Source of the DNA: Cryptomeria japonica
Lineage: Eukaryota; Streptophyta; Pinopsida; Cupressales; Cupressaceae
Assembly: GCF_030272615.1 (NCBI RefSeq)
Contig: NC_081412.1
Coordinates: 673,703,823-673,767,822, forward strand
Length of the DNA: 64,000 bases
Direction: 5' to 3'
Each line of letters begins with the position of its first letter. Positions within the stretch are counted from its first letter, which is position 1. The notes beneath the pieces are model-generated. The model was not told where the DNA came from, did not search any database, and saw nothing but the letters and a program-made list of their open reading frames with translations. Of the stretch, positions 36,451 to 48,550 are shown one piece after another. The position numbers and the translations under genes are program-made.

Positions 36451-38070
36451 CTAGGTAATCGACAGTGGCTCAACCAGACACATCACAGGATTTAGAGAAG
36501 TATTAGACTCCATGAAAGAGGAGAATGATAAGGAGGTAACCATCAGAGATGACTCTACATACCCTGTCAGAGGAGTTGGAAACTGCACCATCAAACTAAA
36601 ATTAGGTGTATCATTACAACTTAGAGCAGTGCTATATGTTCTAGGCATTAAGATGAATCTAGTCTCAATATCAACACTGAAGGACAATGGATACATAGTG
36701 ACCTTCATGGACAACAAAGTATTGGCTTGGCTAAAGAATTCATCCATAAAGAAAGCTAAAACAATTGGTCAAAGACAAGGTTACTTGTATGAGCTATGCA
36801 CAGAGCCCAACTTAGCCCTAATTCATGAAACTACAAATGCCAATGAAATCTGGCATAGAAGACTAGGCCACCTAAATTTTAGAGCTTTATCATCAATGGG
36901 AGACCTTGTCACAGGTCTACCTGAGCTAAAGAAATATCATTGAGGGACATGCACAAGATGTGCGCTAGGTAAAAATAATAAGGGTGCTTTCCAGAGTAGT
37001 ACTAGGAAAACAAGTAAAATTTTAGAGTTAGTTCATTCTGATGTATGTGGACCTATGTCTATAAATTCATTGGGGAGATTTTTGTATTATGTAATATTTT
37101 TTGATGACTACTCTAAGAAAACCTTGATCTACTTTTTGAAATGTAAAGAATCAGAAGAGATCCTTAATAAGTTTAAAGAGTTCAAATCACTAATAGATAA
37201 CTACTCAGGAAACAAAATTAAATCCCTAAGAATTGATAATGGGGGGAATACACATCAGAATTATTTAAAGAGTTTTATAAAACTTCAGGGATTAAGAGGG
37301 AGTTAACAATACCTTACAACCCTCAACAAAATGGGATAGCAGAAAGAAAAAATAGGACAATCGTTGAAGCTGCCAAAGCTATGATTCTTGATCAAAATCT
37401 AAATATCAATCTTTGGGTAGAAGCAACTAGTACTGTTGTATATATTCAAAATAGATGTCCTCACCCTCATCATGAAGACAAGACCCCTGAGGAAGTCTTT
37501 ACTAAATCAAAACTGGATATTAGCCACCTTAGGATTTTTCGATGCCCTGTCTATATTCATATACCTAAGGAGAAGTGATTAAAATTAGAGCCTTCTAGAA
37601 AAAGGGGAATCTTTATAGGATATAGTGAAACCGCCAAGGCCTATAGGATATATATACCTGGTCAAAAAAATATTGAACTAAGTATGGATGTGATCTTTGA
37701 AGAAGACTTAGCCTTGAAAAGAGCCCAAAGCTCTCTAGACCCTGAAGTCTATATCCCCAACCCTAGCTTAGATATAGATCCTACTCCTAAGCTTCAGAGG
37801 GAGAATCCCGAGGAAACTATAAGTGAAACTCAAAGTCCACCTAGAGAAAACCTCAAAAAAAGACCACTATGGGCCACCAAGACTATAGAAGAAGCTCAGA
37901 AGTTTGTTTCTCCTTTAGGAACCTTCAGGGAAAGCAAAAGGCCTAATAAATTCACTAACTATGTTGCCCTTATGAATGATCTCTCTAAAGTCAAACCAAA
38001 TAATGTATTAGATGCACTTGAAAATCAAGTATGGAAGGATGCCATGTCTGAAGAGTATTAGTCTATTATG
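36440..38070 (+). pseudogene. COP-C protease and integrase
   Basis: The protease motif VIDSGSTRHITG near 36457 keeps its D-S-G. The integrase zinc domain has HRRLGHLNF (36855) and CTRCALGK (36950). The core has LVHSDVCGP (first Asp), LRIDNGG (second Asp) and NGIAERKNRT near 37333 with its Glu intact, so the DDE triad survives. A frame shift lies near 37245 and stops at 36941, 37576 and 38059. The linker to RT contains VWKDAMSEEY. Confidence 0.92.
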
Positions 38071-39519
38071 AAAAATGATGTTTCAGAGATCGTTCCTAGG
38101 CCAACTAAGAAATCTGTGGTTTCATCTAAATGTTTTTTCAAAATCAAACATGTTGTAGATGACAGTATTGAAAAACACAAGGCCTGATTTGTAGCTAGAG
38201 GGTTCTCACAAAGGGAAGGAATAGATTATGAAGAAACTTTTTCACCTATTACCAGGTATACATCAGTAAGAGCTGTATTAGCCATTGCAACAGCAAAGGG
38301 GTGGAAGGTACACCAGATGGATGTTAAGACAACTTTTCTAAATGGTGAGACCTTAGAAGAAGTCTACCTAGAGCAACCTGAAGGGTTTGAAATTCATGAT
38401 GTAGAGTCTCATGTGTGTAGACTCAAGAAAGCTCTTTATGGGCTTAAATAGGCTCCCAAGGCCTGGTATGAAAGAATTGACACCTATTTCTCAGGACTAA
38501 GCTTCTCAAAAAATGATGTAGATCCTAATCTCTACTAGAAAAGAAATAAAGGTGATATGCTAATATTGATTTTATATGTTGATGAATTATTAATCACAGG
38601 AAATGATCACCTTATAGATCAATGCAAGAAAGATCTATCCAAAGAATTTGATATGAAGGACTTGGGACTCCTTCATTACTTCCTAGGATTGGAAGTATGG
38701 CAAAATGCTGACAACATTATACTAAACCAAGGAAAGTATGCCTTGGATATTTTGAAGAGATTAGAAATGCTAAACTATAGACCCATGACCTCTCCTATGG
38801 AAACCAATTTACATAAACTTAAAGAAGCAACAGCAGAGTCACAACCCACTAATCCTACTCAATACAGATAGATGATTGGGTCCCTGATGTACCTAGTAAA
38901 TACAAGACTAGATATCTATTATGCAGTTAATGCTCTAAGTCAGTTTATGTGTGAACCGAAGGAGATACACCTAGCTGCAGTAAAACACATTATGAGATAC
39001 CTACAAGGTACCCTAAAGCTTGGTCTCAAATATGAGAAAGTTGATATAGACCTACATGGATTTACAAATTCAGATTGAGCTGGAAGTGTGACTGATAGGA
39101 AAAGCACTTTAGGTTGTTGCTTCAGTCTAGGTTCAACTATGATATCTTGGATCAACAGGAAGAAGTCTTCTATAGCTCAAAGCTCCACCGAGGCAGAGTA
39201 CATTGCAGCTTCTATGGCTACCCGAGAGATAGTATGGCTTAGGAAGTTGCTTGTGGGGTTGTTTGGAGAACCTATGAAACCCATTGTTATACACTGTGAC
39301 AACCAGAGCTGCATAAAACTTTCAGTAAATCCAATGTTTCATGACAGATCCAAGCATATTGAGATTCCATACCACTATGTGTGAGATATGGTAGACAAGA
39401 ATGCAATCCAATTAGAATATGTTTGTATGGGAGATCAAACTACAAATATTCTGACCAAACCTCTTTCCAGAGTGAAGGTTGATCACTTTAGAAAAGGTTT
39501 AGGTATGATAGAAGGGTAA
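38071..39519 (+). pseudogene. COP-C reverse transcriptase and RNase H
   Basis: Blocks in order are FVARGFSQREGIDYEETFSP, VHQMDVKTTFLNGE (first Asp), then Y-G-L-K-stop-A-P with TAG at about 38449 in place of the Gln codon, and LYVDELLITG near 38575, where the YVDD pair is YVDE and so has lost its second Asp. The RNase H shows MYLVNTRLDIYYAV, SSIAQSSTEAEYIAAS and DRSKHIEIPYHYV. The C-terminus ends with ILTKPLSRVKVDHF and a stop at 39517-39519. Confidence 0.92.
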
Positions 39520-40053
39520 TTTGCTTTGTAATCTGTATTTGCATATCTATAAGATGTTTAATGTGTAAACTTCTTTGTCATGATAGGACATTTTTGGATT
39601 TTATCCCCCGCATTCATATCTAAGAGGTGATGATCTCTCAAGATAATGAATACTTGTGTGGAGACATTATAAGGTGACCATCTTATAATGTCCAAACCAG
39701 TTATCATATTGAATCTCTAGTGTGTCATGGATGTGCCATGATTGTGTTGTGATAAAACATTTGTATAAAGTGTTAGTGTACATATCACAACTTGGATAAG
39801 ATGAGATGTTAATCCTCCTCATATGATTATCCTTAAGTATTGTGTGTGTAGGCAATACTGATATCACATGCTTAAGTGATATCCTGCTATCACAAGATTG
39901 ATGTGATGGACTTCGGTATCACGTGTTTAGGTGATACTTCATATCATGTGATTAGGTCGTACGATTTTCTAGAATGTCTAAAATTCTAACTATCATTTGA
40001 AATGTGATGCTTGAATATGTTGTTTACATTAATCTTACCTAACTAAGAGGGAG
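39520..40053 (+). other. COP-C 3' untranslated region and polypurine tract
   Basis: There is no gene here. Repeated TATCACATG and AGGTGATA words at 39860-39960 form small inverted repeats. The purine tract AACTAAGAGGGAG (40041-40053) directly precedes the 3' LTR. Confidence 0.8.
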
Positions 40054-40241
40054 TGTTAATGCATGATAGCTTCGATAAGATAAATGATTGAATAAGAGAT
40101 AAATGAAGTCTCTCATTCAATCATTTATCATATTGATAACTATGATAAAAACCTTCAAGCAATTAATTCCTCTTTGATAGCCATTCTACATTTGCATATA
40201 AATAACCTATTTAGTTCGATCAAACCCTCAATATTGATAAT
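40054..40241 (+). repeat. COP-C 3' LTR, left part (split by TAT)
   Basis: This part is 188 bases, the same length as its counterpart 34696-34883 in the 5' LTR. It ends with the target duplication ATAAT (40237-40241). Confidence 0.96.
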
Positions 40242-41627
40242 TGATGCCTTCCTAAATGGACAAGGTTAGCAAATGACAAACAACACAAGAAACCAGAAAA
40301 TTGTTAGTGTTAGTCAATCAAAAACTAATCTAAACAGGCATATCAAGAGAGACACTAAAAACATAAAAGTATATTTAACTAAAGAAGCATATATGATGAG
40401 GCATCTCCAAATACCTCCTAACATGCTCTTAGCTCCTTCTCCCTTGTTCCTCTCCTCTCCAAGTTCCAAAATAGTGTAGCTCTCAACAGCTTTTTCGACT
40501 ATAGATGCTTATGGAGGATTGAGATTGTAGTATTGTGCTCCAAATGTGAAATGAAAAGCTAATACTATGCTATTGATACTAAAAATGATTTATTTTAACC
40601 AAAATGACAATATATTAGTTGATTATACTAAAATGCTCTCTTAAAATGCCTATAGCTTAAATGCTTACAAGTTTTCAGGATCTGGATTATGAAGAAATGA
40701 GCTCTATTTATAGGAAAAATGGAGCAATGGATGGTTGAGATTGAGCAATCTCAACAAGGGTCAGGATTGAATGATTTCAAATCCATGTGAAGGCTTTCAA
40801 CCCAATCCCAGGATGACAAGTGTCAATGTGAGATAGGTTGAGAGAGGAGCGAATAAGCATTAAATGCTTGACATGATCTTGGGAGTTAAAGTCAAGGTTG
40901 GTTGAATAAATAAACTCTTTATTCAAAGAATAAAGCTTTTATCCAATGGATAAACTATTGGGCAAATGTGAAATGGATGAATATGGTCAAAACAATAAAT
41001 GTTTGGGGAGACAAGTTTGAAATAACCATAAATGGTTATGTAAGAGCCATAAATGGTCATGTAAAAGCCATTAGTGGTCTTGGAAGACTTTGGGGGTTAA
41101 TTTGTTGAACACACAAAGCATTAAATGCTTTTCAAAGACTTTGGAGTCTTTGAGAAGTGACTCCATTTTGCTTAGGAATGTGACAATAATTAAGGGATGG
41201 ATTAGGCTAATTAGGAAGGGGTTAGAAGAATCTAGAAAGGGATTAGATTTTGCAAGTGGATTTGGTGGGTGAAGAAAAATAAGATTTTATTAAAATAAAA
41301 ATTCATTTATTTCAATAAATATGTGCAAGTTGCATTTGAAGGAAAATGTAAGTGGGGGGGTTTTAAAATGATTTAAATAAATGTTAATTTATTTAAAAGA
41401 GGGAAAAGGGGGATTTAATTAAATAAATTGATTTTATTTATTTAATTGAATGGAATTTGATTTAATGAATTAATTAAAATAAATTGAATAATTTATTTAA
41501 TTAATAGAAGAATGTTTGGAGATGAATTAATTAAATATTAATTTAATTAACTGATGGCTATTAGATTTTTAATCAAATAAATAGCGAATATTTATTTAAT
41601 TAAGCTGGACAGATTTGTGTGACTACA
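40242..41627 (-). repeat. TAT 3' LTR
   Basis: On the plus strand it runs from TGATGCCTTCC to GTGACTACA. Over the first 160 bases it differs from the other LTR at about seven positions. The A/T-rich stretch 41280-41600 contains many TTTATTTAATTAA words. Confidence 0.96.
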
Positions 41628-41643
41628 TTTGCCCCTCTTTGAG
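41628..41643 (-). promoter_or_regulatory. TAT polypurine tract
   Basis: On the minus strand CAAAGAGGGGCAAA immediately precedes the LTR start TGTAGTCACAC. This is the expected position and composition. Confidence 0.88.
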
Positions 41644-42224
41644 ATAGTGCGGTTTATTGCGTCGTTTCAAAGAAAGAAAAATTAGTGTGAAGAAATGCCC
41701 CATAAACTATAAACTTAATGGGTGGTATGCCCCCTCGAGAGATGGGCCGAAAAATTTCAAAAAATCAAGCGATCTCTCGAAAAAGAATAAAAATTGGCAG
41801 GGTGTTAAAAGAAAAGAAGTTAGCCATATGGATGAAAAATAAAGAAAATGGGGGAAAAATGGAGAAATGGGGGGCTTGGGAAGTTCACGAGGACCACGGC
41901 GGTGAGCGGGGGGAAGTTATAGTGATGGCGATGGGTATAAATGGGGTGAAAGGGTTGAAAACAGGATCATTTGTGACCGCGACCAGTGCGAAACCAGAGC
42001 TTTGATAGGGACATTTGGAGGAGCGAGCAATAGTCAGGATGCCGATACCGATAGCAGAGAATAGATTCGAGCGAGTCTGACGGTTCCAGTGCCTAGACGA
42101 CTATGAACTAGCAGTACGCAAATTTAAATTTTTAATTTTTAGGCTTTTTTGATACGTTTTTAGCTGAGTCCAAGTCGGTCGAAGTAAGAGTGCTGGAACT
42201 TCGATTTTGGCACTTTCGCTCCTC

Positions 42225-42500
42225 GAACTAGCGCTATTATGCCGCAATGGCGCTATTGTCCCTTTGTTTGAGTGCTTTTGAGTTTCTTTAGCGCTATTGT
42301 AGGCAAGTTTAGGCGCTATTGATTAAGAAGTGCTATTGAGGGTTTATTTGAGCGCTATTGAGCTTTATTAGCACTATTACATAGTTGTTTTAGCGTATTT
42401 GCAGGTTTAGCACTATCAGATAGTTGATTGAGCGCTTTTGTTAGGGTTGTAGCGCTATTGTTGGGATACTAGCGCTTTTGATGGTAAAATAGTGCTTTTG
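42225..42500 (+). repeat. AGCGCTATTG motif array beside the TAT 3' LTR
   Basis: About twelve copies of AGCGCTATTG or close variants (AGCGCTTTTG, AGCACTATTA, GGCGCTATTG) are spaced irregularly at 15-40 bases. It lies upstream of the plus-strand PMD gene and in opposite orientation to the array at 56945-57175. Confidence 0.85.
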
Positions 42501-42795
42501 CTTTAGGATAAAGAGATGCCCCAGTTTGGATGAAGAGAATTTCCTGATGCTAATGATGGGTGGATGGCGAGGTGAAGTGAGAGTTGTTTTGAACCATAGT
42601 AGCCTAATGAGACTTAGTCATTTGTTTAGGATAAATGCTCATGGAAGTCTAGGTGGCCATGATTGCTTACCTTTTGAGACCTGAAGATACTTGATCAAAG
42701 TATTTGATGATAGTCTAGGTTTAAACTTTAAGAAAATTTGAAAACAAAACAACTGATGGTGATTGATGAATGTCCATGTGTAGGAGGAGCTAGGC

Positions 42796-44594
42796 ATGTT
42801 GCAGTTACACGAGCGCCATCCTACGACACAGGGCTTGTGGGATCGATTGACAGAGGCAGAGATTGATTACATTGCCTCGACGAGACTATATGAGGTGATG
42901 CACATACCCGTGATTCGTATGAATCACGGTTTGATCACAGCACTAGCAGAGTGGTGGCACAGCGAGACGTGCACCTTCCATTTGGCACATGGGGAGATGA
43001 CAGTGACCCTAGAGGATGTGTGGTGCATCCTTTGGATTCCGATTAAGGGGGAGCTGGTCACATATGATAGATCCTGGGGGACTCTTGCGGTGCAGAGGAT
43101 TTTTGATGAGGACGTTTTCATTGACGATGGCTCCATTGCCTGGGAGGAGATAGCGGCTTTATATGAGCCTCTTCTAGTAGTCTTATCAGGTATCATGGGA
43201 GGACTGCTCTGTCCAGACAGATGATCACATGGGTTGGCCATGGGGTGGGGACAGGTGATCGAGATGATGGTTACCGAGGGGACCCGATTTGCGTGGGGGT
43301 CGTGCGTGCTGGCGCACCTATACTAGGAGCTCCATGAGGTGGTGTATCGGGAGAGGGGTTCCTTAGCAGTGGGCATGATGCTACTACATATTTGGGCTTG
43401 CGAGCACCTACCAGTGACTCGACCGGTGATTCTAAGATTTCAGGCGGTAGATCAGCCGTACATGTTCATGTATAGCGACATGATGAGTTAGCCCCACCTA
43501 GGGAAGTTAGAGTGGTGGCGGCGGGCATTGGATGATTTAGATGCAGCTATATGGTGGCCATACTTGGAGTGTGAGCCATGGGATGATGACGGAGAGGCAC
43601 TGCCGTATGTTTTTATGACTCAATTCCTCATTGGGAGGACCTCATACCATGTAGAGAGACAGGTGCCTGAGAGAGTGCTGAGACAGTTTGGACGGTAGCA
43701 GGGACTACCCAGCAGATCAGGAGAGTATGCTCGGGTTATTAGGGAGAGGTATGCATGGGGTCCAGTGCTACCATATGATCAGGCATTGGTAGAGTTTCAA
43801 ACATTGCAGGCGAGACCATGGGACATACGACCGAGGGTCATGGATGCAGGTGTTATAGATGAGTACACGCAGTACCGGATAGCGCACCCGATCCTACAAA
43901 TATCAGATCCAGCCGAGCTGATCCCAGATTTTGAGGATGAGAGGGGACAGAGACGGAGGAGAGCAAGAGGTCGAGGACCTAGGGTAGGTGGAGGAGATGG
44001 AGGAGGAGGTGGAGGAGGTGGAGGAGGAGGAGGTAGTGGAGGTGGAGGAGGTGGTGGAGGAGGTGGTGGGTTGGAGATGCGAAGTTAGCAGAGAGGGAGA
44101 GGTGGACTGCCTCTACAGATATCACAAGGACCATTGATATAGGGAGGAGTTCAGCTGAATGGGAGGGGGATGGAGAGAGAGATCCCGATGGACAGAGGGG
44201 AGGGGACTATTGGAGAGGGTGGTACAGGTGAGGCGGCGATGGATATCAGGGAGGGACCACTGGAGATCTACGGGATCATGTGATAGTATGCTTGCAGACC
44301 CGGATAGAGGATTTGGAGGCAGAGGTGGTAGCTAGGGATGTGCAGCTATTTGCACGGGAGTCAAAGCTGGTGGTGGTGCTGCGAGAGAGGGATAGTGTAG
44401 TGGAGAGATTGGCCGAGCTACAGGAGAGAGTCTGAGTCAGAGTAGGGGTACAGGGTCCTCCAGGGGAGGTAATGAGGGAGATGCGACAAGCACAAGCAGA
44501 GATAGACTACTGGTGGGGTTTGTATGAGCAGGTTGTGCCAGTTAGCCAGCGAGCTCTCAGCTATTCTCAGATGCGGCAGGCTAGATCAGAGTGA
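42796..44594 (+). pseudogene. Plant mobile domain (PMD, MAIN-like) gene antisense within TAT
   Basis: From the ATG at 42796 one frame runs to 44088, broken only by stops at 43222, 43324, 43489 and 43699. It matches the PMD pattern: LWDRLTEAEIDYIAST, then SETCTFHLAHGEMTVTLEDV and CILWIPIKGELV, close to the family consensus (ETHTFHLPxGExTxTLxDV, then a G-L-P-I-x-G block). A polyglycine stretch (43990-44075) follows. In another frame a Glu/Arg/Leu-rich coiled coil runs from about 44290 to 44594 (IEDLEAEVVARDVQLFARES). An acceptor-like GTGTAG before 42784 suggests an upstream exon. PMD proteins such as MAIN and MAIL1 act in genome stability and transposon silencing, and related domains occur on plant transposons. 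This copy is antisense to its element. Confidence 0.85.
43990..44075 (+). repeat. GGA/GGT trinucleotide repeat encoding polyglycine
   Basis: Imperfect GGA and GGT codons encode a run of about 25 Gly, interrupted once by Ser and once by Asp, within the PMD reading frame. Confidence 0.95.
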
Positions 44595-46845
44595 TCGCAC
44601 ACGGCGCAGAGCAGTGGGGGTGTGATGGGTCCGCTACGAAGGGAGAGATAAAGGGATATAGGAGTGAGTGGTGGTTCGATGAGGCCTCTTTGAAGAGATG
44701 GATCAGGTGGTGCAGGCACCAGTGGAAGAGTAGGTGGCGATGGTGGTGGTGGTACAGCATTTGGCCAGAGTGGCGTTTGAGAGAGCATTTTGCATATATG
44801 TATTGTATCATTGTTTATTTATGGACTGTATCTTGGATGGTTCTTGGTAGCCGATTTTGTAGACTTCATTGTACTCTGATATATGAGATGATATATATAT
44901 GAGGAGATCCCATATTGTGATGATATGCATTTGATTTTTTATGTATGTTTATGCAGGATGATGAGTTATTTCTTAGATGGATATGTGTTCATGTATGCAT
45001 TTGATGAGATGTTTCTTATATGCATGGTTTTATGATGATTTATGATGTGGGATACTGACATATGAATGCAGGTTTATATATGTATGATTTATTTTGATTT
45101 TTGATGTAATGCTTTATGTATGTAATGCCATGATGATGATATATGCTTATGATTTATGGACAGGATTTTGGTGTTTCCTATGCAATGATAATGATGAGAT
45201 AATGTTAATGCAATGGTTGAATGAATGATTTTATGTATGGATATGCATCTAGATGTTTTTAGATGAATGTAATATGGATAAAATGTAAAGTACAAATGTT
45301 TATATGATAATGCCTAAATAAATGCATATGTATAATGGATATATATAATGGGATGAGCCAATGTCTGGAAACAAATGGGTTGATGGTTCTAAATGCTTTA
45401 AATATGATTTTAAAAAATGATAATTTGATGATACTATAACTTATGGTTTTAATAACTGCACTTGAATGTAAGTAAAAACAGATAATGAATGCAATGTGAA
45501 ATGAATTCTAAAATGAGCATAATAAGATCTTTAATAATGGATGAATGAATGCACCTTTTAACTATAAATGAATGTATGCAATATTAAATGATAAAGGATA
45601 ATGAAATGATGATAGATAATTTTGACACTAAATGAATGTCTAGCAAATGGGTTAAAACAATCAAAGACAATTTGATCCTATGAAATAATCTAATTATTTA
45701 TGATGGATGCAATGATGCAAATGATTAATGAAAAATAATGCCAAAAATGAACTAGATGCAATATTAAGTTTAAAGATGACATGAATGGACTTAATGCAAG
45801 ATGCACCTAAATGCAATGATGATATGATCATGAGGAGTGCAAGGTTTTTAAGACTTGGCATGATGCATTGATGATGTATCAGAGTACTTGGTCGTGATTG
45901 TATCCAAGACCATCTTTTTGTGGTCACTTTTGCATATAAATCCTATATATGAATAAATGAATGGATGGGTGATATGCAACGAAATGCAAGATATAAACAA
46001 ATGAGATGAAATGACGATCCATAGTGCTCGATTTTCATCATTGAGCTTTAAAATGTTGGAAGAGAATACAAGCATCTTGACATAATGATTCAAGATGACT
46101 TGAGTATTTCTTACATGGATTTTATATAGCAAGTTAATACAAATGACTTGATATAAGGGTTAAGTTGACCAGGGTATTGCTTGTGGAACAGACAAGGATT
46201 ATCTCCATTTATGCATGACTTGGATCATCCTCCTTGATCTTAAGCTGATCATATCTTGAGACAAGTGCATACCGTACTAAGAAATAAAACCTTTTATCCA
46301 ATTTCGATGCGGAGGAACCAAAGAATGAGCATTGTACCTGCAAACAAACAGTATATACATAAAGAATAAAGAATAAGGATCCTTGGTAATGGTTCATGTT
46401 CATATGGTCGAGGTATACGCTATAGTCAGCAAGCCGTAGTGATCTATGATTGCATTTGGCATAAGATCACGTAGCTTAGTGAACTTCCCACGTAGACACC
46501 ATTAGTACATGCCCCAGAACTTCATCGGAAATAATGCGCAAATGATACAAAACAATGTTGAAAAGATCCCGATACAGATAAACAAATGATTGTACTCACA
46601 AATCAACCAAGTATTTGATAGCTTAACATAATTTTCTTGTCAAAGAAAATGTCACTTTGTCTTTGTTTTTGGGAAGGAAGGATGCCTCCTTGTTTAAAGA
46701 CAGTTTTGAGTGTTGATGTTGATTGTGTGGTTTGATTGATAAATGGTCATCATGTGAGTATTGTGTCAATGTTTGTTTTGTATCTGCTCAGATGAATATG
46801 TACAAGGTGTTGCCATGTTTTTGTTTGATTTTTTTGATGGTGTTT
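44595..46845. other. TAT non-coding region between the PMD gene and pol
   Basis: AT-rich sequence with very frequent ATG, ATGATG and TGAATG words and no convincing frame on either strand. The short frames on both strands lack known motifs. It probably includes the 3' ends of both the antisense PMD transcript and the element transcript. Confidence 0.6.
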
Positions 46846-47010
46846 CGTTTGTTTTTGGATTTTGTGGAACAGTTTTGAATGTTTTTGGATTTTGTGAGAC
46901 ATTTTTGAATGTTTTTGGATTTTGTGAGACATTTTTAAATGTTTTTGGATTTTTTTGTGAGACATTTTTGAATGTTTTTGGACTTTTTTGTGAGACATTT
47001 TTGAATGTTT
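46846..47010. repeat. 30-33 nt minisatellite in TAT
   Basis: Five to six tandem copies of a unit with ACATTTTTGAATGTTTTTGG followed by ATTTTGTGAG. Lengths vary between 30 and 33 through extra T residues. Both strands stay open across it as a consequence of the repeat. Confidence 0.93.
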
Positions 47011-47399
47011 TTGCCAATGAATCACCAGTAATGTTGAATCCACTTCCATCCTCTAGATGTTAAGGGTATTGCCCCCAAGTGTAGACATGACTATGATAGA
47101 GTGGGATGCAAGACGCATGAAGTACTATCTCTGATTGCAGATCAAATAACAAGCCATGGTTTGGATGGAGGGATGTGTGTATGTATGAATGTGATCACAA
47201 TGAGCCTGAAAGATACTAGAGCCATTATCTTTATGAGTGGTGCTTGTTTGCCAGGTTTTCACCATCGCACTTACCCAAGGTGCCACCGGAGTGGTTGTTC
47301 ACCGTTTGGATGCATGATTGTTTTTTACTTTTTTGAATGTTTTTGTATTTCTTGAAGACATTTTTCTGGATATTTTTGGTATTTTCTGGTATGCAGGGG

Positions 47400-48540
47400 A
47401 GCCTGACGCTCTGTACAACTTAGGTATAAAACCATTTGAGGTGCATGTTGTTAATTGGATCTGTGAGTGGTTCTCCTTCTGATGTAGCCAACTGATATGC
47501 CCCAGACCTGAATACAGTAGTGACAACATATGGGCCCAGCCAGTTTGATTCAAACTTTCCCTGATGTTCTCTATGTGGTTGGTTGCGAGGATTCTCTCAT
47601 AGAACAAGATCACCTACCTCAAATGTACGAGATCTAACTCGATGATTGTAGCTTCTGCTCATGCGCTACTGATAGGCTTTGAGGTGATTGTATGTAGCTT
47701 GTTGCTTCTCATCAAGTAACTCTAAGTCTTGAAGACAGGATACTCTGTAGGCTTCATCATCGATGAGATTGTGCAAGGAAACCCATAGTGATGGTATCTC
47801 AACCTCAATAGGTAAGATAGCTTCGGCACCGTAGACCAATGAGTAGGGAGTTGCGCTTGTAGGGGTTCGAATGCCAGTTCGATATGCCCATAGTGCTGGA
47901 TTCAATTGAACATGCCAATCATAGCCGGCATCATTGACTGTCTTCTTTAGGATCCTCAATATGTTTTTATTGGATGCTTCGGCCTGACCATTGCCTTGTG
48001 AGTAATAGGGGGTGGAAAAGCAATGTTGGATATGAAATTTCTCACAAAGTTCACAGACATCCTGATTTTTAAAAGGAAGACCATTATCTATGATGATGGA
48101 CATGGGTACACCATACCGATAGATAATGTAGTTAAGGATGAATGAGGCGATCTGCTTGTCGGTGACTTGGGTAAGTGGAACAGCTTCGATCCACTTTGTG
48201 AAATATTCGATGGCAGTAATAATGAATTTATGGCCGTTAGATGAAGATGGGTGATTCTTACCCACAAGGTCAAGGCCCCATTGAAAAAAAGGCCATGGTG
48301 TTGTGATTGGTTGCAGTTCCTGGGCTGGTGTATGTATTAGGTTGCTATGAACTTGACATTTCTTGCATTTTCTGACAAAGTAGTAAGAATCTTTTTCCAT
48401 AGATGGCCAATAGTATCCAGCTCGCATGAGTTTTTTGGCTAGTGACGGACCACTTGAGTGAGTCCCACAAATTCCTTCATGTACCTCTTCCAAAGCCTTT
48501 GTTATCTCATCTTGTTCTAGACATCGAAGGAGAGTACCAT
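47400..48540 (-). pseudogene. TAT integrase
   Basis: The zinc domain EVHEGICGTH...KCKKCQ (HHCC) starts near 48490. The core holds FQWGLDLVGK (first Asp, near 48285), IIIDNGLPFKN (second Asp, near 48080) and GNGQAEASNK (Glu, near 47985), so the DDE triad is intact over an open 275-residue frame (48493-47666). After a stop at 47666 the C-terminal GPY module continues (KFESNWLGPYVV near 47545) with TFEVGDLVL and LKWFY, ending near 47415. One further stop interrupts the tail. Confidence 0.93.
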
Positions 48541-48550
48541 CAAGACTACG

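Noticed and set aside
40273-40479. Small frame repeated at 57280-57486
   Set aside because: It lies in both TAT LTRs, with no known domain; the repetition is explained by the LTR pair.
41090-41272. 60-residue frame repeated at 58097-58279
   Set aside because: It is also LTR sequence duplicated by retrotransposition, so conservation is not evidence of coding.
46750-47063. Lys/Ser-rich repeat protein on the minus strand or Phe-rich one on the plus strand
   Set aside because: A 30-33 base minisatellite keeps several frames open; no start context or conserved domain supports a gene.
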